Shown here one piece after another: positions 1-5,469 of a stretch of DNA of 5,565 bases. A model generated the notes under the pieces. It saw only the letters and a list, made by a program, of their open reading frames with translations. It searched no databases and had not been told where the DNA came from. The translations under genes and the position numbers were made by a program. Each line of letters begins with the position of its first letter. The first letter of the stretch is position 1. The stretch comes from Syntrophobacterales bacterium (GTDB lineage: Bacteria; Desulfobacterota; Desulfobaccia; Desulfobaccales; 0-14-0-80-60-11): the NCBI GenBank assembly GCA_020052215.1, contig JAGVPN010000267.1:1-5565 (forward strand), read 5' to 3'.

Positions 1-906
1 AAGCCCGGCGAACCTCGCCCCAAGTATATTCGGTCGGCGGAGCGGGGTCTGTGGAACCGCCCCACGGTTCTCAATAATGTCGAGACCTGGGCTAACGTTC
101 CTTCCATTATTCAAAATGGGGCTGACTGGTACGCCAAGCTTGGCGTTCCTCACGGCACCGGCACTAAGGTTTTTTCCTTGGTGGGCAAGATCAAAAACGT
201 GGGGCTGGTGGAAGTGCCCATGGGCGTTTCCCTGGGCCACATTGTCGAAGACATCGGCGGTGGCGTCCCCGGCCAAAAGAGTTTTAAAGCGGTCCAAACC
301 GGCGGTCCCTCCGGCGGCTTGATCCCCTACGAATTGAAGGACCTGTCCGTGGACTTCGATACTCTGACCAAAGCGGGATCGATGATGGGGTCCGGGGGCA
401 TGATCGTTATGGACCAGCGGGACTGCGTCGTGGACCTGGCCCGCTACTTTCTCCGCTTCCTGGCAGAGGAGTCTTGCGGCAAATGTCTCCCCTGCCGTCT
501 TGGTTTAAAGGCCATGCTGGAGTTCCTGGATCGGTTTTCCAAAGGGCAGGGGTCCTCGGCAGATATCGATGAGTTGGAAAGCTTGGCCAAGGCCATTATG
601 GATACCTCCCTTTGCGCTTTGGGAGGCAGCGCCCCTAACCCGGTCCTGACATCCATCAAGTATTTCCGGGATGAGTATGTCGCTCATATTGTGGACAAAA
701 AATGTCCGGCGGGGGTGTGCAAAGATCTGATTACCTACCGCATCGACCCGGAAATCTGCAACGGCTGCCGGGTTTGTGCCCGGATCTGTCCCCAGCAGTG
801 TATCAGTGGAGAGAAAAAGAAGCTGCACACCATTGACAGCAGTCTCTGTATCCGCTGTGGCATGTGCTTTGACGAGTGCCCGGTAGACGCGGTGATTGTG
901 GAGTGA
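1..906 (+). CDS. NuoF/HndC/HydB-like NAD(P)H-oxidising flavoprotein subunit, 3' part (N-terminus outside window)
   Basis: The frame is open from base 1 to the TGA at 904-906 and gives 301 residues. The N-terminal part of the NuoF fold, with most of the NADH and FMN binding site, lies to the left of the window. Residues 16-30 carry the family signature GLWNRPTVLNNVETW. The SLBB-like segment follows, with GGPSGG near residues 101-106. The N3-type [4Fe-4S] ligands are C159, C162 and C165 (SCGKCLPC) plus C205. A CPAGVC linker (C235, C240) leads into a 2x[4Fe-4S] ferredoxin tail with C253/256/259/263 and C283/286/289/293. This tail is absent from respiratory NuoF but typical of HndC/HydB-type subunits of soluble NAD(P)-linked hydrogenases and formate dehydrogenases. 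The role inferred is cytoplasmic NAD(P)H/NAD(P)+ exchange with a Fe-S relay. The next gene starts 11 bases downstream, so they are co-transcribed. A NuoE-like gene probably lies upstream, but it is not visible. Preference for NADH or NADPH cannot be read from this part. Confidence 0.93.
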   Translation, partial: KPGEPRPKYIRSAERGLWNRPTVLNNVETWANVPSIIQNGADWYAKLGVPHGTGTKVFSLVGKIKNVGLVEVPMGVSLGHIVEDIGGGVPGQKSFKAVQTGGPSGGLIPYELKDLSVDFDTLTKAGSMMGSGGMIVMDQRDCVVDLARYFLRFLAEESCGKCLPCRLGLKAMLEFLDRFSKGQGSSADIDELESLAKAIMDTSLCALGGSAPNPVLTSIKYFRDEYVAHIVDKKCPAGVCKDLITYRIDPEICNGCRVCARICPQQCISGEKKKLHTIDSSLCIRCGMCFDECPVDAVIVE

Positions 907-913
907 GAGGTGA
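906..913 (+). promoter_or_regulatory. Ribosome binding site of the NuoG-like gene
   Basis: AGAGGTGA begins on the last base of the preceding stop codon and ends four bases before ATG 918. It supports ATG 918 over the in-frame upstream start at 876. That start lies inside the previous coding region and would add a 14-residue Arg/Gly-rich extension unlike the family. Confidence 0.7.
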
Positions 914-917
914 GCCC

Positions 918-1607
918 ATGAGTAAACCAGCTAAGAAAAAAGCGAGTGGTCCGGCCAAGCCCAAGGTGGGCGCCCCGGCACCGGAGAAAGCCGGGTTCAT
1001 CAACTTCACCATCGACGGCCAACCCGTTCAGGCCAGGGAAGGTTGGACTGTGCTGGACACCGCCAGGCAGTATGGATTCCATATTCCGACCTTATGCTTT
1101 CACGAAGCCCTGGAACCCGCCGGAGGGTGCCGTTTGTGCATCGTGGAGGCTCGCCAGGGAGACTGGTCCAAAGTTGTGATTTCCTGTCTTTATCCACCTT
1201 GGGAAGGCGTTGAGATTCTGACCAGTTCTGAGCGCGTCCAGAATGGCCGGCGTTGGATATTGGAAATGCTGCTGGCCGATTGCCCAGCCTCCCCGCAGAT
1301 CAGGAAGCTGGCCCGGGAGTTTGGCGTGGTTTCCACCCGTTTCACTGCTGAGACCCAGGAGGAGGAATGTCTGCGATGCGGCCTCTGCATCCGGGTCTGT
1401 GAGGAAATTGTGGGGGTCTCGGCTATTTCCTTCGGTTCCCGGGGGGTGGACAAACATGTGGCCACGCCTTACATGGTCCCGAACGACGCCTGCGTGAGCT
1501 GCGGCTCCTGTGTGGCGGTGTGCCCCACCCTGGCCGCCCAAACCAGGCTGGATAAATTCCGGGGTGACATTGCGCTGCGCACCGGCCATGGCTATGCGCA
1601 TTATTAA
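918..1607 (+). CDS. Short NuoG-like iron-sulfur subunit (2Fe-2S plus 2x4Fe-4S), no catalytic domain
   Basis: The protein has 229 residues. A Lys/Ala/Pro-rich leader (about 1-25) precedes a plant-type [2Fe-2S] ferredoxin domain with ligands C60, C71, C74 and C90 (the GGCRLCIVE stretch is diagnostic). In NuoG and Fe-only hydrogenases the next segment is a His-Cys [4Fe-4S] domain. Here the helix frame is recognisable (ILEMLLADCPASPQIRKLA, from about 114), but the HxxxCxxC...C ligands are gone and only C122 remains. A 2x[4Fe-4S] ferredoxin follows, with C151/154/157/161 (CLRCGLCIRVC) and C192/195/198/202. The protein ends soon after, at GHGYAHY, so it has neither the molybdopterin-like domain of NuoG nor an H-cluster domain. 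It is best read as an electron-wiring adaptor between the NuoF-like subunit and the HdrA/MvhD-like protein. The start at ATG 918 has a good ribosome site. Small NuoG-like subunits of this type occur with NAD-linked formate dehydrogenases and Hdr-related complexes. Confidence 0.92.
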   Translation: MSKPAKKKASGPAKPKVGAPAPEKAGFINFTIDGQPVQAREGWTVLDTARQYGFHIPTLCFHEALEPAGGCRLCIVEARQGDWSKVVISCLYPPWEGVEILTSSERVQNGRRWILEMLLADCPASPQIRKLAREFGVVSTRFTAETQEEECLRCGLCIRVCEEIVGVSAISFGSRGVDKHVATPYMVPNDACVSCGSCVAVCPTLAAQTRLDKFRGDIALRTGHGYAHY

Positions 1608-1615
1608 GGGAGGTG
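1606..1615 (+). promoter_or_regulatory. Strong ribosome binding site deciding the HdrA-like start
   Basis: AAGGGAGGTG overlaps the stop codon of the preceding gene and stands six bases before ATG 1622. A possible GTG start at 1613 is part of this Shine-Dalgarno sequence itself, so ATG 1622 is preferred. Confidence 0.75.
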
Positions 1616-1621
1616 TTTCCC

Positions 1622-4063
1622 ATGACTGCGCAAGTAAGTTCTAATGGAGCTCGATGCGGGGTCTTCCTGTGCCAGTGTGGGCTGAAAATTGCCCCAAAGG
1701 TGGACCTTCCCGCCCTGGAGCAGATGATCCGTGAACAGCTCTCTCCTACCCACCTGGAGACTATGCCCTTTCCTTGTATGGCTCCCGGCATGGAGGGGGT
1801 AAAAAAGGCCATCCGCGACAACCGGCTGGATCGGGTGCTGGTGGCCGGCTGCGAGCCCCGGATCATGCTGAAGAAATTCCAAAGAAATCTGCGGGAGATG
1901 GGCCTGGAAGAAGAACAGGTTGACATGGTCAATCTCCGGGACCATGTGGCCCTGGTCCATGCAGGGCAACCGCCGGCGGAACTGGCCATCAAAGGCAGCA
2001 AGCTGGTTGCCGCCGAGATGGCCGGTCTGATGGCGACCCGAACGATAGCCCCCCAAAAAGTTGAATGCAAGGGGCCGGTGATGGTCCTGGGGGGCGGCAT
2101 GGCCACCTACTCCGCGGCTCTGGAACTGGTGCGGGCCGGCATTGACACCATCATCTCGGTGCTTAGCTATGACGTGGAAGATGAAATTCGCATGCTCCAT
2201 GAGCGCTATCCGGGCGAGCGCCATTTTCATGGCCGTCTGCGGAAGATCTTGCAGGAGGTGCACGAAAGTCCCCATATCAGGGCGATTAGCAAGGGTGAAG
2301 TGGAAAAAGTCATGGGCAATTGGGGCGATTACAACGTCACCTTTTCTGCGGTAGGAGATCAACTGCCCACGACTTATAAGGTCGGCGCCATCATCGCCGC
2401 CCTGGACGCCGAGATGTTGCACCAGGGTCCCGACTTCGGCCACGACGGGGTGCGGGTCTTGTGTCACACCGAACTGGAGGAGCAAATCTGGGTACAGGGT
2501 GTTCCAAGTCACCGCCTGGTCTTCTGGATTAACGATATAGAAACCAATCGCCCTTGGGACCGGCTTTCCTTCCGCAGCGCCTGGAACCTGGCGCGCAACA
2601 TCAGGATTAGCAACGTCAAATCCCAGGCATGCATTCTCTTCAATAGCCGGATCACCGTACCTCTGAGCACCGCGGAGCGGGTCCAGGCCCGGGCACTGGG
2701 CATCAGGTTGATCCAATATGATGGTAACCTGCGGCCCACCATCCAGTCGGGGTACATTACTTACAATGACCTCTATGATCAGATCGAACGGGAATTGCCC
2801 TGGGACCAGTTAGTCCTCTCGCCCCTGCGGGACCCCGGTCATGAATCCATCCGCATCGCTAAGATACTGGGGATATACACCTATGAAGGACAGTTTCTGG
2901 ACAGAGAACCGCAGATGGTGCGGCCTGATGAAGTGGGCTTGGGCGAAAAGCTTCTCGCCGGTTCGTCCCGCAGGCCCTGTGAGCTACAAGAAACCTTGCG
3001 CCAGGGACGCCGGGTGGCTCGCCTGCTCATCGATCTGGTGAAAAAGGCCCGGGCCGGCGAACTTTATGGGGCCCGGGATACTTGCTTGGTGGATCCCAGC
3101 CTGTGCACCGGTTGTGGGCTGTGTAAGGAAATCTGCGACTGCGGCGCCATTCTCCCGGTGGAAGGGCCGGGCGGCGGCATTCCCCGCGCCGTGGACCCCA
3201 TGGTCTGCACCGGCGGCGGCACCTGCGCCGCTTCCTGCCCCCATCTGGCTCTCAACGTGCAAACCAGACCTCTGGCCCGACGTGAGGCCCGGGCAGGGGC
3301 TCTGGCCCACCGATTATCGGACAACGAGGTCATGGGGTATGCCTGTTCCTGGGGCGGGGCTGCGGCCGCTGACCACGCCGGGCTTCAGGGACTGGCGTAT
3401 AATCCCCGGTTCTACCTCCTCAGGATGAGGTGTATCGGGGAGCTTGATCCCATTATCATGGGACGGGCCTTCCTGGAGGGGGCCAACAGTCTGTTGCTCC
3501 TCGGTTGCAACCCCGAGACCTGTCACCACAGTTACGGCCTGGACCACACCTGGAGCCGCTCGTTGATGCTCAAAAAGCTCCTGGAGCTCAGCGGCCTGGA
3601 ACGCGACCGCATCTCCCTGGCCCATGGCGATCTTAACGATCCCCTGCAACTTGCCCGGACGGTGGATGCCTTCGTGTCCACGATAGACCGGCTGGGACCC
3701 ATCAACCGAAACCCAAGCACTCAGGCCAAGATTCAGGCCCTCTATGACACCTTGCACAACGCCCGGGTCCGTTGGGTGCTGGGCGCCAGCCTGCGTCGCC
3801 CCTGGGAGACTTCCTATCCCACCGATCAACGTCACGCCATGGACTACGATATAACCTTGTCGGACGTGATCACCGAGGAGTTTTGTCGCACCCGCATCAC
3901 CAATTTGCTCAAGCAGGAAGCCAGGTTAATGCACCTGGGAGAGGTGGTGGAGGCCCTGAAACTGGAAAAGAAACGAGCCGTAGAATGCCTCAAGGATCTG
4001 GCTGGCGAAGGCTTCATTTCCAGGACTTTCAAGGACGCAGTCCCATACTATAGCTTGTTTTAG
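1622..4063 (+). CDS. HdrA-like / MvhD-like fusion protein with degenerate flavin domain and winged-helix-like tail
   Basis: The protein has 813 residues. Residues 12-80 form the HdrA N-terminal domain with probable [4Fe-4S] ligands C17, C19, C52 and C77 (FLCQCG, PCMAPG, GCEPR). From residue 153 a Rossmann-like segment begins, but the expected GxGxxG reads GGGMAT (157-162). The flavin-domain cysteine motifs and the inserted ferredoxin domain of classical HdrA are missing, although flanking segments align by eye (KVGAIIAALD near 253-262, LLAGSSRRP near 444-452). A C-terminal ferredoxin follows with C495/498/501/505, then C529/535/539 where G532 replaces a cysteine. Residues 572-693 are MvhD/FlpD-like, with C575, C604, C629 and C634. 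The last 50 or so residues resemble a winged helix. Its role is inferred as a cytoplasmic electron conduit linked to the two upstream NAD(P)H-module subunits, 14 bases away. No HdrB/HdrC is present in the window. HdrA-MvhD fusions are known; the substitutions make flavin binding and bifurcation doubtful. Databases may label it a pyridine-nucleotide oxidoreductase or hydrogenase iron-sulfur subunit. Confidence 0.85.
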   Translation: MTAQVSSNGARCGVFLCQCGLKIAPKVDLPALEQMIREQLSPTHLETMPFPCMAPGMEGVKKAIRDNRLDRVLVAGCEPRIMLKKFQRNLREMGLEEEQVDMVNLRDHVALVHAGQPPAELAIKGSKLVAAEMAGLMATRTIAPQKVECKGPVMVLGGGMATYSAALELVRAGIDTIISVLSYDVEDEIRMLHERYPGERHFHGRLRKILQEVHESPHIRAISKGEVEKVMGNWGDYNVTFSAVGDQLPTTYKVGAIIAALDAEMLHQGPDFGHDGVRVLCHTELEEQIWVQGVPSHRLVFWINDIETNRPWDRLSFRSAWNLARNIRISNVKSQACILFNSRITVPLSTAERVQARALGIRLIQYDGNLRPTIQSGYITYNDLYDQIERELPWDQLVLSPLRDPGHESIRIAKILGIYTYEGQFLDREPQMVRPDEVGLGEKLLAGSSRRPCELQETLRQGRRVARLLIDLVKKARAGELYGARDTCLVDPSLCTGCGLCKEICDCGAILPVEGPGGGIPRAVDPMVCTGGGTCAASCPHLALNVQTRPLARREARAGALAHRLSDNEVMGYACSWGGAAAADHAGLQGLAYNPRFYLLRMRCIGELDPIIMGRAFLEGANSLLLLGCNPETCHHSYGLDHTWSRSLMLKKLLELSGLERDRISLAHGDLNDPLQLARTVDAFVSTIDRLGPINRNPSTQAKIQALYDTLHNARVRWVLGASLRRPWETSYPTDQRHAMDYDITLSDVITEEFCRTRITNLLKQEARLMHLGEVVEALKLEKKRAVECLKDLAGEGFISRTFKDAVPYYSLF

Positions 4064-4084
4064 TCTCTATCAACAAACAACCGA

Positions 4085-4129
4085 CCGCTGGGCGGCAAAT
4101 TCAGCTTGCCACCCAGTGGTTTATTTTTT
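4085..4129 (+). terminator. Rho-independent terminator of the three-gene operon
   Basis: The arms CCGCTGGGCGGCAA (4085-4098) and TTGCCACCCAGTGG (4106-4119) pair over 14 positions with one G-U wobble and one C-A mismatch, around a seven-base loop. They are followed directly by a T-rich tract, TTTATTTTTT (4120-4129). It lies 22 bases after the HdrA-like stop. The opposite side has no T-rich tract, so it acts for the plus strand only. Confidence 0.93.
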
Positions 4130-4136
4130 CCTCTCG

Positions 4137-4167
4137 ATACTTTGATTTCTTGAATAAAATCATGTAT
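4137..4167. promoter_or_regulatory. Imperfect dyad overlapping the candidate promoter (possible operator)
   Basis: TGATTT (4143-4148) is inverted as AAATCA (4157-4162) around an eight-base spacer. The outer ATAC (4137-4140) is inverted as GTAT (4164-4167), with a one-base offset between the arms. The dyad covers the -35 hexamer, the spacer and the edge of the -10 hexamer, where a repressor site would be expected. The regulator is not identified. Confidence 0.35.
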
Positions 4168-4170
4168 TCT
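4142..4170 (+). promoter_or_regulatory. Candidate sigma-70-type promoter for the FrhB-like gene
   Basis: TTGATT (4142-4147) and TATTCT (4165-4170) each match four of six consensus bases and are 17 bases apart. Transcription would start near 4177, about 40 bases before the ATG. The position just after a strong terminator fits an independent transcription unit. This was judged by eye only. Confidence 0.5.
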
Positions 4171-4217
4171 ATGGGTGATGGACAGGAGAGTGAATATTTC
4201 AAGTAAATGGGGGACTT

Positions 4218-5324
4218 ATGAAAACATTTTTCAATCTCATTAAAGAGGTCCAGGAACCTGGCCTTTGTCATCACTGCGGAGGCTGTGTCACTTTTTGTAC
4301 GGCCATCAATTATGGAGCCTTGGAGTTGGACCCTGACGGCAGGCCCCGTTACAAGGACAAAGAAAAATGTATTGAATGCGGGCTGTGCTACTCAATCTGC
4401 CCTGTTATTAATGAACTTGATGATGAAACCAAAAAGCATGTGTCCTGGAGTGCTCCCATAGGGCGTGTTCTCAGACTAACCGTGGCCCGTGCCAAAGACC
4501 AGAAGATTCTCGCCAGAGGCACAGATGGCGGGGTAGTAACTAGCTTATTGCTTCACTTAATAAACAAAGGGCGTATCGATGGCGCCATTGTCAGTAAACA
4601 GGTTGGTCTTTTTAAGCGCCAACCCTGGCTGGCGCAATCCCGGGAGGAAATCATTGAAGCCGCCGGGTTTCACTTCGACGCCTCTCATGGCATGACACTG
4701 TTCTCCGATGTTTATTCCACTTTTTCCCCTTCCATGGTTCAACTTGAATATGTTGCCAAGAAGCGTCTCAACAGGATCGCTTTTGTGGGCACCCCCTGTC
4801 AGATCAATACGCTGCGGCGTATGGAGGTCCTCGGGATCGTGCCTTCGGACTCTATCAAGTACTACCTAGGTCTTTTTTGCACCGGGAACTTTTTCTTCGG
4901 GGAGGAGCAGCGCCAGCGCCTTGAAGAACTGGGCGATTTCAAGTGGGAGGATGTTCATAAGATCAATCTCAAAGAAGAACTGATGATCCATTTACGGAAT
5001 AAAGAAGTTCGTTACATCCCATTGAATAAGCTGGACTTCATGAAAAGGTATGCTTGCCATTATTGTGGTGACTATTCAGCTGAATTTGCCGATCTCTCTT
5101 TCGGGGGTATCGGGGCAGAGGAGGGGTGGACCACTGTAACCATACGCAATCCCATTGGCAGAGCAATTTTCGCTGATGCCCTGGGTGCGGAACTTGAGGA
5201 ATATGATTACCGGAATAACCCTCAATTTGCTGATCAAGCTCTGTCCAAAGTGTTGGATTGGTCCATGAGGAAAAAGAGAAAAGCCGCAAAGCAGTGTGAG
5301 GAACAAAGACAATCTATGGCCTGA
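4218..5324 (+). CDS. FrhB/FdhB-family iron-sulfur flavoprotein (coenzyme F420 hydrogenase/dehydrogenase beta subunit-like)
   Basis: The protein has 368 residues, near the usual family length once its N-terminal ferredoxin is counted. That domain binds two probable [4Fe-4S] clusters through C17/20/23/27 (CHHCGGCVTFC) and C51/54/57/61 (CIECGLCYSIC). The FrhB core follows: GTDGGVVTSLL at 101-111, the hallmark GTPCQ at 191-195, a cysteine in GLFCTGNF (C221), CHYCGD (C280, C283), ADLSFGG at 291-297, and a Lys/Arg-rich tail. In this family the core binds FAD and a further Fe-S cluster, and passes electrons to or from F420, ferredoxin or a partner oxidoreductase. In a bacterium probably lacking F420 the acceptor is unknown. 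ATG 4218 has a weak GGGGGA ribosome site (4209-4214) only three bases upstream. The gene lies behind a terminator with its own candidate promoter, so it is likely regulated separately from the NuoF/HdrA-like operon. It is visibly richer in A/T codons. A functional link to the operon is plausible but inferred from position. Confidence 0.88.
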   Translation: MKTFFNLIKEVQEPGLCHHCGGCVTFCTAINYGALELDPDGRPRYKDKEKCIECGLCYSICPVINELDDETKKHVSWSAPIGRVLRLTVARAKDQKILARGTDGGVVTSLLLHLINKGRIDGAIVSKQVGLFKRQPWLAQSREEIIEAAGFHFDASHGMTLFSDVYSTFSPSMVQLEYVAKKRLNRIAFVGTPCQINTLRRMEVLGIVPSDSIKYYLGLFCTGNFFFGEEQRQRLEELGDFKWEDVHKINLKEELMIHLRNKEVRYIPLNKLDFMKRYACHYCGDYSAEFADLSFGGIGAEEGWTTVTIRNPIGRAIFADALGAELEEYDYRNNPQFADQALSKVLDWSMRKKRKAAKQCEEQRQSMA

Positions 5325-5331
5325 TATCGAG

Positions 5332-5414
5332 TTGCAATCAAAAAGCAATTTATGGTAGCAGGCTTTAGCCTGCGCCGGCACAGGCGAGACACCTATGCCA
5401 CCGATTGATTGCGA
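5332..5414. repeat. REP-like intergenic structure: two hairpins enclosed by an outer inverted repeat
   Basis: The first hairpin has perfect seven-base arms, GCAGGCT (5358-5364) and AGCCTGC (5367-5373). The second has ten-base arms, GGCACAGGCG (5377-5386) and CACCTATGCC (5390-5399), with two mismatches that become G-U pairs in minus-strand RNA. GGT (5354-5356) can pair with ACC (5400-5402). TTGCAATCA (5332-5340) pairs with TGATTGCGA (5406-5414) with one wobble in plus-strand RNA. Together these could fold as a three-way junction. The hairpin sequences resemble dispersed palindromic intergenic repeats of GC-rich bacteria. No T-tract follows, so it is not an obvious intrinsic terminator. Confidence 0.6.
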
Positions 5415-5438
5415 AATGGTATGAGAATAAGTGTTTCT

Positions 5439-5462
5439 GGCAGCCGGCGACTCCCGGCTGCC
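5439..5462. repeat. GC-rich palindromic hairpin (REP-like)
   Basis: GGCAGCCGG (5439-5447) and CCGGCTGCC (5454-5462) form a perfect nine-base stem around the loop CGACTC. No T-tract follows. Its GGCGA-type apex resembles that of the second hairpin at 5377-5399 (GGCGAGAC), which suggests related repeat units. The probable insertion-sequence end begins about eight bases to its right. Confidence 0.65.
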
Positions 5463-5469
5463 GCCATTA

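Noticed and set aside
1613..1621. GTG start for the HdrA-like gene
   Set aside because: The GTG is part of the Shine-Dalgarno sequence. ATG 1622 has the correct spacing.
1604..2716. Long minus-strand open frame (370 codons) opposite the HdrA-like gene
   Set aside because: It has no recognisable domain, and the opposite strand carries a clear protein with cysteine motifs and a strong ribosome site. It is a GC-rich shadow frame.
4141..4163. FNR/CRP-type binding site in the promoter dyad
   Set aside because: The arms contain TTGAT-like bases, but the spacing between half-sites is far larger than the four bases of the FNR consensus.
4171..4206. Eleven-codon leader peptide (ATG 4171 to TAA 4204-4206) before the FrhB-like gene
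   Set aside because: No ribosome site precedes it, the start would fall at or before the predicted transcript start, and the peptide shows no regulatory codon run.
5332..5414. tRNA-like cloverleaf
   Set aside because: The length is close, but there is no T-loop consensus, no anticodon arm of normal geometry and only two internal hairpins.
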